Positions 35,699-43,192 of a stretch of 64,000 nucleotides of DNA are shown here, in pieces. Origin of the DNA: Mariprofundus aestuarium (GTDB taxonomy: Bacteria > Pseudomonadota > Zetaproteobacteria > Mariprofundales > Mariprofundaceae). A program made the translations under genes and the position numbers. The notes under the pieces are model-generated. The model saw only the letters and a program-made list of their open reading frames with translations. It did no database searches and was not told where the DNA came from. How positions within the stretch are numbered: the first letter of the stretch is position 1; each line of letters starts with the position of its first letter. Where the stretch lies: positions 1,729,001 to 1,793,000 of the forward strand of contig NZ_CP018799.1 in the NCBI RefSeq assembly GCF_002795805.1, written 5' to 3'.

Positions 35699-37567
35699 AT
35701 GATCACTCGATCTGCCCCATGGATGGAACCCTCTTCTAAAGCGCAGAAGAACGCTCTCTCACTTCCAGTGCTGCTATCCTTTGTTTTCGCAATGCTCTCG
35801 CTTATCTGCTCTTCCGAGGCTCAGGCAACGCCCACACTGCAGCTGGAGACAACCCAGCACTCCTATCCTCTGGGGAACCGTGTCGAATATCTTGAAGACA
35901 GATCGGGACAACTTGATATCAGCTCGATCAGACAGCAGCCTGAAATGGCATGGCAGAAACATTCCCAGACAGTTCCCAGCTTCGGCTTCAGCCAGTCGGC
36001 TTACTGGTTCCGCATCAACCTTGAAGCTTCTGAACTTCAGGATCGACTGCTGGAAATCGACCATCCACTGCTTGATGAGGTCTCGCTCTACCTGTTTGCA
36101 GGAGAGCAGCTTTTGCAGGAATTTCAAACAGGTGACTCCAGGCCCTATGTTGAGCGCCCGCTCAAGCACCGGGGCTTTGTTTTTCCGTTAACGGTATCAC
36201 CAGCTGGGCAGCTAAACCTCTACCTGCGCGTGAAGAGTTCAGGGGCTGTACAGGTGCCGATGACCCTGTGGAGTGAAGAGGCATATCACGCGCGCGACGA
36301 AATCGTAATGAGCGCCATTGGAATCTATTTTGGTGTTATCCTCTCTCTGCTTCTCTACAACCTGTTTCTTTTCATCAGGGTGTATGAACCGGCCTACATC
36401 TATTATGTCCTCTATGTGCTGATGTTCGGCCTCTTTATTGCCGGGCTGACCGGCTGGGGCTACAAATTCCTATGGCCTGAGGCGGCAGCATTTCAGCAGT
36501 ATGGCCTGGCAATATTTATCACCACGGGCGGTATCTTTGTCTGTCGTTTTGTTCACTATTTTCTTGACCTGAAAAACAATGCGCCTCGAGCCGGACAGCT
36601 GCTGACCGGTATCGTGCTTATCCTTATTGCCTTGCTCGCCCTCCTCCCCTTCACCTCCTACCACCTCATCGTTCAGGGGGCGCTGGTTATGATCATCGTG
36701 ACCTCCCTGACCGCACTCTACTGTGGAGCAATGCTGTGGCGGAACGGAGAAGCGATGGCGCGCTATTTCACCATTGCCTGGAGCGCCTTCCTGATTGCCG
36801 TGATACTGGCCTCTCTGGAGAAGCTCGGTGTTCTGCCTCGAACATTCTGGGGGGAAACCTTTCTGCCGATCGGCATGGCGCTGGAGGTAATCCTGCTCTC
36901 ACTTGCACTGGGCGACCGGATTAACAGTGAAAAGCAACAGCGCATTCAGGCACAAGAACATGTCATTCGGGTGCAGGAAAAACATCAGGAAGAGCTGGAG
37001 ATGAAGGTGGAAGAGCGCACCATTGATCTGGAGAAGGCCAATGCCAAATTGCACCTGCTAGCCACTACCGATGGGCTGACCGAAATTTTTAACCGCCGCC
37101 ACTTTCTGGAACGGGGTATGCATGACCTTAAAATTGCCAGTCGCTATAACCGCCCTATTGCTGTGATCATGCTGGATATTGATCACTTCAAAGCTGTCAA
37201 CGATACCTACGGCCATGATGCCGGTGATCAGGTTCTCAAGCATCTTGTCTCCACCTGTAATTCCATAAAGAGGGAGACAGATATTATTGGACGGCTGGGA
37301 GGCGAGGAGTTCGGCATTCTACTGCTAGAGACCTCTGCTGCAGCTGCGCATGAAGTGGCAGAAAGGCTTCGTCGTGCAATCGAAATCTCTCCCGTCGACT
37401 ATGAAGGAACCAGCATTACTGTTACAGCCAGTATTGGGCTCTGCACCCTTGAGGGAAAAAAACAACGGTTAAGTGTTGAAGATATGTTAAAGGTTGCAGA
37501 CAAAGCACTCTATCAGGCTAAGGAGTCCGGAAGGAACAGGGTAGTCATGTTATTGGGGAATGCTTAA
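35699..37567 (+). CDS. 7TM-DISM diguanylate cyclase, 622 aa
   Basis: Makes cyclic di-GMP in response to an extracytoplasmic signal. Domains in order: signal peptide (about 25-44), periplasmic 7TMR-DISM extracellular domain (about 50-195), seven transmembrane helices (about 200-400), a coiled coil (about 415-455) and a GGDEF domain (about 460-622). The GGDEF domain has DIDHFKAVNDTYGHDAGDQVL and the active-site loop RLGGEEFG. An RETD five residues before GGEEF is the inhibitory I-site, so product feedback is expected. AGAGGTG precedes the ATG. A strong terminator follows the gene. Confidence 0.93.
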   Translation: MITRSAPWMEPSSKAQKNALSLPVLLSFVFAMLSLICSSEAQATPTLQLETTQHSYPLGNRVEYLEDRSGQLDISSIRQQPEMAWQKHSQTVPSFGFSQSAYWFRINLEASELQDRLLEIDHPLLDEVSLYLFAGEQLLQEFQTGDSRPYVERPLKHRGFVFPLTVSPAGQLNLYLRVKSSGAVQVPMTLWSEEAYHARDEIVMSAIGIYFGVILSLLLYNLFLFIRVYEPAYIYYVLYVLMFGLFIAGLTGWGYKFLWPEAAAFQQYGLAIFITTGGIFVCRFVHYFLDLKNNAPRAGQLLTGIVLILIALLALLPFTSYHLIVQGALVMIIVTSLTALYCGAMLWRNGEAMARYFTIAWSAFLIAVILASLEKLGVLPRTFWGETFLPIGMALEVILLSLALGDRINSEKQQRIQAQEHVIRVQEKHQEELEMKVEERTIDLEKANAKLHLLATTDGLTEIFNRRHFLERGMHDLKIASRYNRPIAVIMLDIDHFKAVNDTYGHDAGDQVLKHLVSTCNSIKRETDIIGRLGGEEFGILLLETSAAAAHEVAERLRRAIEISPVDYEGTSITVTASIGLCTLEGKKQRLSVEDMLKVADKALYQAKESGRNRVVMLLGNA

Positions 37568-37602
37568 ATTCCCACAGTATCAAGCACCTTAAAAGAGGCA
37601 TT

Positions 37603-37631
37603 AAAAAAGGGCTCCGATGGAGCCCTTTTTT
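37603..37631. terminator. Bidirectional Rho-independent terminator
   Basis: The stem GGGCTCC/GGAGCCC (37609-37615, 37619-37625) has an A run before it and a T run after it. It ends the cyclase gene. Its symmetry suggests that before the island inserted it also ended ssb, which is convergent. Confidence 0.92.
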
Positions 37632-37664
37632 ATTCTTCCTAAAGTTACTACATTTCTACAACAT

Positions 37665-37702
37665 AACCTTACAAATAAGGTCTATGGTAAGTCTCAGAAC
37701 GG
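37665..37702 (+). other. attL: Left attachment site of the island
   Basis: A 38-bp sequence matching 61814-61851 at 32 of 38 positions, including an uninterrupted AGGTCTATGGTA. The end of the repeat reads, on the minus strand, CCG TTC TGA, which keeps the Pro-Phe-stop that ends SSB. It lies just after the terminator of the cyclase gene, and the A+T-rich island starts here. Confidence 0.75.
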
Positions 37703-37863
37703 TTATACGCACCTGTATATGCTTTTGTTAAATATATACATACCATAAAATACTATATACAAACAAATAAACATAATAAAATCACGCAGTGATATCATAT
37801 TTTGTTAAATTTAAAGCAAGAAATCACTTATCTTAGAGGTAAATTTAACATTTCCCCGAATTG
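37703..37863. other. A+T-rich left end of the island
   Basis: No gene is visible. It contains ACATACCATA (37736-37745), an inverted copy of the TATGGTATGT core found in both att sites, suggesting a recombinase arm site. The rest is A+T-rich with no clear promoter. Confidence 0.45.
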
Positions 37864-37986
37864 ATCTAGTCCGACAAACGGTAACTGATTAATATCATAC
37901 GCTGAGGAGAACTCCTACACGTTGCACTGCAATATTAAATCAACACTGATAATGTAAAAGAGCGATTACGGAACCGCAATCAATTT
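37864..37986 (+). repeat. Left copy of a ~124-bp structured repeat
   Basis: Similar to 39457-39581 over its whole length, with shared blocks ATCTAGTCC, AATATCATAC, TTGCAC, CTGATAATGTAAAAGAG and a CAATTT end. In the middle lies a small hairpin, here AGGAG-AA-CTCCT, whose sequence differs from the other copy while the stem is kept. The two copies flank the HEPN-like gene. Confidence 0.7.
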
Positions 37987-38128
37987 CTAGTCAGTTCAAT
38001 CCGATCGAGCTATATAATAGGAGATATATTTGTCTGAAGTAAGTCATGGAGGTAGGCTGTAAGCTTGCGTATTATAAATACATAGAATTGGCGGCAAGCA
38101 CAGATGCCAAGCAAGGAAAGAGGCATCC
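37987..38128 (+). promoter_or_regulatory. Leader of the HEPN-like gene
   Basis: It contains a TATAAT-like box in GCTATATAATAGGAG (around 38009-38023), a likely -10 region, followed by about 100 nt of leader and a weak GGAAAGAGG before the ATG at 38129. The -35 is not clear. Confidence 0.45.
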
Positions 38129-39451
38129 ATGAACGATATCATTGTCAAAACAGAGCCAACATTGCCTGCACTACCTACAACGTTTTTACCTGCCATTACT
38201 GAGTTAACGCAATCTCTTGGAATCCCAAGAGAAATGTTGGCGAGTGCCGAAGAAATTGAATACGCATGGCGAGACCTCCCCCGTGAAATCCGAGAAATAC
38301 CTGAGGCACTGCGAGGGGAGCTAGTCGCACGAATGTGTGTAGCAGTAAGCGCTGGCCTGTTTGATGGAGCAATGAATTATATTTGGAATGCAGCAGTTCT
38401 CCACCTGCGCAGTAAAATCAGAGTGTTTGGATTACCCGTTGTTGCTCAGATTAGGCAAAAAGATTTCGAAGAAAAACATTTGCTGGAGCTTCAGGATAGT
38501 CAGTTATTAGAACTTTGCTTGAAACTCAATATTATAGATGAAGACGGTTATTTCTTTTTAGACCAGTCAAGAGGTGTACGCAATAATTTTTCAGCAGCTC
38601 ATCCAACACTGGGCAAAGTGAATGATAGAGAGTTCTCGACTTTTCTGAACCGCTGCGTGCGCTATGCATTAGCCGATTCATCATCTCCCAAGGGTGTCGA
38701 CATAGGGGCTTTTATATCTGCCGTTAAAGGCCCACGGTTTAATGACAACCAATGTAGCATATGGATTCAAAGATTAATCGAAACACATGACTCTCAGAGG
38801 CAGATGCTTGTGATAATGGTGCATGGTGTTTATTGCGATCCAAACACACCGGAGCAAGCGCGGTTAAACTCTTTAGATATTTGCAATGGTCTACTTGAAA
38901 GCTTAAACGCCGCTATGCGGTCAGAGCTTATTAATAATCATTCCGAATATGTGGCAAAAGGATATGAAGAAAAACATGCAGCTTCATTACAGTTCTTTGA
39001 AAAACTTGGCCTTCTTCATCTTCTGAATGAATCCGAACAGCATGTGATATTTTCTCGGGCTGTGGAGCGCTTGTGGAACGTACATAATGGAATGAACAAC
39101 TTTTATAACGAACCAGCATTTGCTGAGCGGTTGCTTGAGCTGAGTTTACAGAGTGCTGCACCAGAAACAGTTTTAGAAGAATACGTTCAAACCATAGGCT
39201 GCTGTAGAGTTGGCAACGGCTACGGCTTTTCAAATGCAGCAGCAAGCTATTATGATCAAATGGTAAAAAACTTCTCCCCCAGAGAAATTGCGACCCTAAT
39301 TCAGTCTGCAACCTCCAAGGAAAACCCATTGGGTAAGCGTCTCTCTTTTGGTGGCTCATACCGCAGCAACTTTAAAGAGCTTCTAGGATTGATTGATCCA
39401 GGCAGCGTTCCCAATATCGTGCGTGCACAGTATCTACATTTATCTAACTAA
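38129..39451 (+). CDS. Uncharacterised protein with HEPN-like RNxxxxxH motif, 440 aa
   Basis: I do not recognise a named family. The protein is soluble and mostly helical. Residues about 60-100 (LRGELVARMCVAVSAGLFDGAMNYIWNAAVLHLR) look like an Abi/DUF4145-type helical region. RGVRNNFSAAHPT (about 149-161) fits the R-x4-6-H motif of HEPN ribonucleases used in phage defence and toxins. The C-terminal half (TLGKVND...LLGLIDPG) is unassigned. It is the first cargo gene of the island and lies alone between two copies of a structured repeat, like a cassette. A defence role is inference. Confidence 0.65.
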   Translation: MNDIIVKTEPTLPALPTTFLPAITELTQSLGIPREMLASAEEIEYAWRDLPREIREIPEALRGELVARMCVAVSAGLFDGAMNYIWNAAVLHLRSKIRVFGLPVVAQIRQKDFEEKHLLELQDSQLLELCLKLNIIDEDGYFFLDQSRGVRNNFSAAHPTLGKVNDREFSTFLNRCVRYALADSSSPKGVDIGAFISAVKGPRFNDNQCSIWIQRLIETHDSQRQMLVIMVHGVYCDPNTPEQARLNSLDICNGLLESLNAAMRSELINNHSEYVAKGYEEKHAASLQFFEKLGLLHLLNESEQHVIFSRAVERLWNVHNGMNNFYNEPAFAERLLELSLQSAAPETVLEEYVQTIGCCRVGNGYGFSNAAASYYDQMVKNFSPREIATLIQSATSKENPLGKRLSFGGSYRSNFKELLGLIDPGSVPNIVRAQYLHLSN

Positions 39452-39456
39452 CAGGC

Positions 39457-39581
39457 ATCTAGTCCAATAAATGGTAAGTAATAAATATCATACCCCCGGG
39501 GGAAAACCCTCCACATTGCACAGCCATATTTAATCAATTCTGATAATGTAAAAGAGTGATAACGCTATCGCAAGTCAATTT
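39457..39581 (+). repeat. Right copy of the ~124-bp structured repeat
   Basis: Aligns to 37864-37986 in the same orientation. The central hairpin is here GGG-AAAA-CCC instead of AGGAG/CTCCT, so the pairing is preserved with changed bases. It also contains ATGGTAAGTA, close to the core of attL. Confidence 0.7.
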
Positions 39582-39809
39582 GTATCCGCATACACCCTTG
39601 GAAAGGTCATATTTGATATTCTCATTATATTTATTACATACATGAGAACACGAGTGATAGATGCACTCAGGGGGGGGCTTATGGCTAGAGCTTAGTAATT
39701 GCAGTATGCGCAGAAGCATACATGGTATTAAGCCCGCATTTATTTGTAGGAGGTGTCATCGTGCCTGCTCCAAAGTTATAAATTATGGACTACCCGCATT
39801 TCAGCATGT
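39582..39809. other. Gene-poor stretch after the repeat
   Basis: No intact gene. Near 39747-39753 is a GGAGG followed after about 7 nt by GTG CCT GCT CCA AAG TTA TAA, which looks like the start of a lost gene, whose tail may be the Sel1 fragment that follows. Confidence 0.4.
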
Positions 39810-39905
39810 GAGCATTTAGGTGGAATGTATTACAATGGAGATGGCGTTGAGCAAAGCTTTGAAGAAGCTGAAAAGTGGTTCTCTCGGTCTAATGGTCAAT
39901 CATGA
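39810..39905 (+). pseudogene. Sel1-repeat protein fragment
   Basis: The frame reads EHLGGMYYNGDGVEQSFEEAEKWF then a short tail and stop. This is one Sel1-type repeat (consensus LGxxYxxGxGVxxDxxxAxxWF). No start codon with a ribosome binding site is in frame, and only one repeat is left where such proteins usually have several. It is a remnant of a degraded gene. Confidence 0.75.
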
Positions 39906-39992
39906 TTATTCCGCCAAGGTTCACCACAAACTGGTAATGCCAGAATTGCCTGGGTAACCATGCTAAGGGCATAGATGGGTGGGCTGCTCTAA

Positions 39993-40337
39993 TCAGCCCA
40001 CTTCCATTTCAGTACCATTATCTTGCTGTACTTCATGCTCCTGCTGAAGTTCATATAATCTTTCATAAAGTTCTTCCTGAACAATCTCATAAATCGCCGT
40101 AGCAATTTGGTTGGTGATGGTTGGCGTGCCGTCAAAGGCTGGGGGAAGCTCATTCTCATGCAGCATCACATCCATTGAAGACTGCGCTACCAGTGCCAGT
40201 TCATAGGTATAAATCGGCACACTGCTATCGGCAATTTCAGATACCATATCTTCTGGATATTGCATCTCTGGATCTGAATTAAACCTTTCTTCCAATTCTG
40301 ATATAGCTGTTGCTTTGATCTCTTCAATTGAACTCAT
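39993..40337 (-). CDS. Small acidic protein of unknown function, 114 aa
   Basis: A strongly acidic, helical, cytosolic protein (MSSIEEIKATAISELEERF...). No family was recognised. Its size and charge recall accessory proteins of mobile elements such as DNA-mimic or antirestriction proteins, but no motif supports this. Its ribosome binding site AGGAG overlaps the 3' arm of a perfect 9-bp hairpin just upstream, so its translation may be controlled. Confidence 0.6.
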   Translation of the reverse strand: MSSIEEIKATAISELEERFNSDPEMQYPEDMVSEIADSSVPIYTYELALVAQSSMDVMLHENELPPAFDGTPTITNQIATAIYEIVQEELYERLYELQQEHEVQQDNGTEMEVG

Positions 40338-40346
40338 CGCGTGTCT

Positions 40347-40368
40347 CCTATGAGCGTTTGCTCATAGG
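40347..40368 (-). promoter_or_regulatory. Hairpin covering the ribosome binding site
   Basis: A perfect 9-bp stem CCTATGAGC/GCTCATAGG with a 4-nt loop. On the minus strand the 3' arm ends ATAGG and runs directly into AGAC, forming the Shine-Dalgarno AGGAG, about 10 nt before the start at 40337. It could be an RNA switch or a protein binding site. Confidence 0.5.
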
Positions 40369-40440
40369 TTTAGATAGGCTTATATATGTAGAGTTTTAAT
40401 TTTATCTTATTGAAAGCAAGTGAGGTTCGACTGTCTTAAT

Positions 40441-40459
40441 GCGGCCAAAACCGGACATT
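40441..40459 (-). repeat. Half copy of the palindromic repeat
   Basis: On the minus strand it reads AATGTCCGGTTTTGGCCGC, matching one end of the 67-bp palindromic element at 41184-41250 with one or two differences. It lies in the opposite orientation to that end, so the pair brackets the membrane-protein gene between them. Confidence 0.6.
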
Positions 40460-40520
40460 TGGACAGCATCTGGTTTCGCATAATATTAGAAGAGAATGTG
40501 GCTTTAACTCTATTGATTCG

Positions 40521-41132
40521 TCATGACTTTGCTTTTTCTTGCTTGGAGAACTTTCCTGAACAATTGGGGCACATTCCGTGAGAAAGTTGCGCATTAGTAT
40601 GCCCCTCAAAATACTTTTCAAGTTTGATCCACTCTCCATCATCATCCTTGATCTGATTGCTGCACCAGGCACATATTGGAACTATACCACTTATGGTTTT
40701 GATAGTGCCCATTGCTTTATTTAACTCTCTGTTTCGAGTTTCCAGTTCTGAAAGAGACTTTATTAGTTGCTCTTTAGCCATCAAGGTTCGGTTGAATTCT
40801 AATTTGGACTTAATGGCAAAGCTTGCAGCTACCCATATAGCGAAAAGTGCCAAAGCTCTGTTTGCTAAGACCTTCCATAGCTCACCGCCAGATGGTGAGA
40901 GATAAAAACCCAATATTGTAAGGATTGTACCAATTATCGCCATTAAATAGATGTGATGAACTTTTGGAGCCCATATTGCAATCAAAACAAGTGCCACATA
41001 AGGGACACCGCCAGCAATGCCCAATGGCAGATTTAGGTCGATAAAAAATATTCCAAGTGCAAGAAGAATGCTACCTAAGTAAAATTTTATAGGTGTGTTA
41101 TTCTGCTCCTGATGTCTTTTGTTTGCCTCCAT
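40521..41132 (-). CDS. Membrane protein with C-terminal zinc-binding CxxC segment, 203 aa
   Basis: Four hydrophobic helices (about 17-105), then a coiled coil (AKEQLIKSLSELETRNRELNKAMG, about 115-140), then the motif VPICAWCSNQIKDDDGEWIKLEKYFEGH...LSHGMCPNC. This last part is typical of the tail of sensor histidine kinases and PAS regulators, where CxxC and CPxC probably bind zinc. There is no kinase, GGDEF or other output domain, so this is either a truncated sensor or a stand-alone membrane sensor. It lies inside the island between repeat copies and is probably cargo. Confidence 0.65.
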   Translation of the reverse strand: MEANKRHQEQNNTPIKFYLGSILLALGIFFIDLNLPLGIAGGVPYVALVLIAIWAPKVHHIYLMAIIGTILTILGFYLSPSGGELWKVLANRALALFAIWVAASFAIKSKLEFNRTLMAKEQLIKSLSELETRNRELNKAMGTIKTISGIVPICAWCSNQIKDDDGEWIKLEKYFEGHTNAQLSHGMCPNCSGKFSKQEKAKS

Positions 41133-41183
41133 TAATTACCCCTGTATTCGACTGGATAAGTATTGGGATGAATTGGAATAGGT

Positions 41184-41250
41184 CAATGCCCGGTTTTGGC
41201 CGTGAGTCGCCTGTCGTGATCGGCAGCAGTCGGCCAATCTCGGACATTCG
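41184..41250 (+). repeat. Palindromic MITE-like repeat, left copy
   Basis: A 67-bp element whose ends are inverted (AATGCCCG...GGCCG and CGGCC...CGGACATT). It matches, inverted, 51697-51762 over its length, including GTGAGTCGCC-GTCGTGA and GGCAGCAGTCGGCCA. It can fold into a long hairpin. There is no transposase nearby. Confidence 0.75.
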
Positions 41251-41300
41251 TTTGCATAAAATACGCTTTGTTCTGAACACCCGGTTAACCTCACAATATA

Positions 41301-41360
41301 AAAACCGATTGACGGTCGGTTTTATTTTCTCATTATAGGCCACTAGCAAGACATGTTGTC
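41301..41360 (+). promoter_or_regulatory. Promoter and candidate operator of the BlaI-like gene
   Basis: A -35 TTGACG (41309-41314) is followed by CATTAT (41331-41336) at a 16-bp spacing. The -35 lies in the inverted repeat AAAACCGA/TCGGTTTT (41301-41308, 41316-41323). Downstream, GACATGTTGTC (41350-41360) is a perfect dyad GACA-tgt-TGTC, resembling BlaI/CopY-type operators (ACA-TGT). The repressor would then control its own gene. Confidence 0.55.
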
Positions 41361-41379
41361 CTAGAAGGAGAATCCATCA

Positions 41380-41787
41380 GTGCTTCCTGTGAAACGACAA
41401 AACCTAGGTGAATTAGAAATGGCTGTTCTAGAGCACCTTTGGACTTCGGCATCCGGAGATGCAAAGGGGGTGCATAAAAGCATCGGCACTCAGCGTGGGA
41501 TTTCTCTAAATACAATTCAGTCTACTTTAGAGCGATTATTCAGAAAACAGCTCCTGAAGCGTGAAAAGATTAGTCATTCATATGTTTATTCTCCATCCGT
41601 TCAACGAGGGGAACTGATGACTCAACTAATCGATGATGTGGTTAAAACACTTTCAGGTGGAAAGACTGATTACTTATTGTCTGCCTTTATTGATTATGCT
41701 GCACGAGAAGATGAATCCAGCCTTGATCGCTTGGAACAACTGATTGCACAACGTCGAGCTGATGAACCTTCGGATAAAAACGAATGA
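41380..41787 (+). CDS. BlaI/MecI/CopY family transcriptional regulator, 135 aa
   Basis: A winged-helix repressor: LGELEMAVLEHLWTSASGDAKGVHKSIG, SLNTIQSTLERLFRKQLLKREKISHSYVYSPSVQRGELMTQLIDDVV, the normal BlaI layout of an N-terminal DNA-binding domain and C-terminal dimer helices. It starts with GTG, with AAGGAG 9 nt upstream. The stop overlaps the next gene's start (ATGA), the protease that probably cleaves it. The location at the head of a metal-efflux cluster suggests it represses that cluster, as CopY does for copper genes. Confidence 0.9.
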   Translation: MLPVKRQNLGELEMAVLEHLWTSASGDAKGVHKSIGTQRGISLNTIQSTLERLFRKQLLKREKISHSYVYSPSVQRGELMTQLIDDVVKTLSGGKTDYLLSAFIDYAAREDESSLDRLEQLIAQRRADEPSDKNE

Positions 41788-42779
41788 ATAACTACTTTGG
41801 AGTGATCCAACTTGGACTTCTTGCCAGTTTAGGGTTCGCGATTCTAGCCGCGCTTGTTAGTGCAATTGTTTACCCATTTGTCCGGCAGCGTATGGCTAAG
41901 CTATCACCTAAATTACGTTCAACGACTTTGCTCGCCTGGTTGATTGCACCTGCTCTTATAGGGGCAGTGCTCAGCCTTCTCAGCTTCATGCCCTCAATCA
42001 TAAGCCTGTTTGGTTTTGTTCCTGATCATTGCAGCGTCCACGGTGGGCACTTACACCTTTGCCTGATTCACCCACCTTTACCAGTAGAAAACAGCATCCT
42101 GCAGCTCCTTCTAGCCGCATTGGTTGGAATAAGCATTTTCTTTATTGGTACTCCTGTCTTTGATCTATTACGTGCTCATAAGTTTCAACGGACATTGATG
42201 ATGGCAAGCCGTCCTCATGAAACAGATCCTGTTCGTATAGTAGATTGGGATATGCCTCTTGCCTTATCAGTGGGCTTTCGTCGTATGAGGGTATTTATAT
42301 CTTCTCAATTGATGCAAACCTTATCTCCACAGCAGTTGGATGTGGTGATTGCCCATGAACAGGCCCATGTAAGCCGTAGAGACCCATTACGGCATTTTAT
42401 TGCGCATGCGTTCTCCTTCGCACATATCCCATGGCTTCGAAAAGACCTTCTGAAGGATTTTGACCTTGCGACAGAACAAGCGTGCGATGAGGTGGCAGCA
42501 GCTCAAACTGGGGGAAGGCTGCACGTTGCTGACACTATTCTTGCTGTTGAGCGGCTATTCATCATGCAGCGAGTTCCTTCTATGGTGATGTCAATTTCGG
42601 GCAGCAACATTTCTGCACGTGTTGAATCCCTCGTTGCTCAGCCTCCTATTTCTGAGCCTATATCAAGAGGCTATATAAACCTCTTTGGTATAGGCGTTCT
42701 GGTTGCCGTCGTTGCCGTGATTGATGACCTCCATCATTTTACTGAATCAATTCTCCAACTTATGACTGGGCATATGTAG
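41784..42779 (+). CDS. M56-family membrane metalloprotease (BlaR1-like), 331 aa
   Basis: Four hydrophobic helices (near 10-30, 48-72, 103-125 and 295-315) with the cytosolic zinc motif VIAHEQAHVSRRDPLRHF (HExxH) and the third ligand region DLATEQACDEVAA, as in BlaR1/MecR1. Those sensors carry a penicillin-binding domain after the protease; here the protein ends after about 330 residues without it, so the inducer is something else. Coupled to the BlaI gene by a 4-nt overlap, it should cleave the repressor. A His/Cys-rich periplasmic loop (DHCSVHGGHLHLCLIHPP, about 74-91) could be the metal-sensing part (inference). Confidence 0.88.
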   Translation: MNNYFGVIQLGLLASLGFAILAALVSAIVYPFVRQRMAKLSPKLRSTTLLAWLIAPALIGAVLSLLSFMPSIISLFGFVPDHCSVHGGHLHLCLIHPPLPVENSILQLLLAALVGISIFFIGTPVFDLLRAHKFQRTLMMASRPHETDPVRIVDWDMPLALSVGFRRMRVFISSQLMQTLSPQQLDVVIAHEQAHVSRRDPLRHFIAHAFSFAHIPWLRKDLLKDFDLATEQACDEVAAAQTGGRLHVADTILAVERLFIMQRVPSMVMSISGSNISARVESLVAQPPISEPISRGYINLFGIGVLVAVVAVIDDLHHFTESILQLMTGHM

Positions 42780-42845
42780 TGCCATGATCAGATACACATT
42801 ACCAATCAACGGCGAACTTAACTCTCAGCCTACGGAGAAATTTGC

Positions 42846-43157
42846 ATGAAGTGCTTAACAATAATAATTCACACCGATGACCAGCAGGAACTGACCAATC
42901 AACTACGAACGATTGGACAAGTACAAGGATTTACAATGAACCACGTAGAAGGCCATGGAATTGAGCCCGAACAAGATTCTTTTCTCTCGGCTAGAGACTC
43001 AGTGGTTGGAGCCATTCCTCGAGTGAGGGCAGATATTGTGCTGCAAGACAGTGATTTAGATGTGGTGCTCAATACTCTGCGGAATGCCAGAGCCAGTGGT
43101 CAAATGAAAGGGGCTTATTATTGGGTCACCGCCGTAGAACAAGATGGGCATCTATAA
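42846..43157 (+). CDS. DUF3240 (PII-like) protein, 103 aa
   Basis: A ferredoxin-fold protein of the DUF3240 family: MKCLTIIIHTDDQQELTNQLRTIGQVQGFTMNHVEGHGIEPEQ...DIVLQDSDLDVVLNTLRNARASGQMKGAYYWVTAVEQDGHL. Members are usually encoded beside heavy-metal RND pumps and are thought to be cytosolic PII-like sensors. Its place at the head of this efflux cluster fits. The stop TAA overlaps an in-frame ATG of the next gene that I do not consider the start. Confidence 0.8.
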   Translation: MKCLTIIIHTDDQQELTNQLRTIGQVQGFTMNHVEGHGIEPEQDSFLSARDSVVGAIPRVRADIVLQDSDLDVVLNTLRNARASGQMKGAYYWVTAVEQDGHL

Positions 43158-43192
43158 TGGTCTCTTACATCATAAATAAGGAAGTCAGAAAT

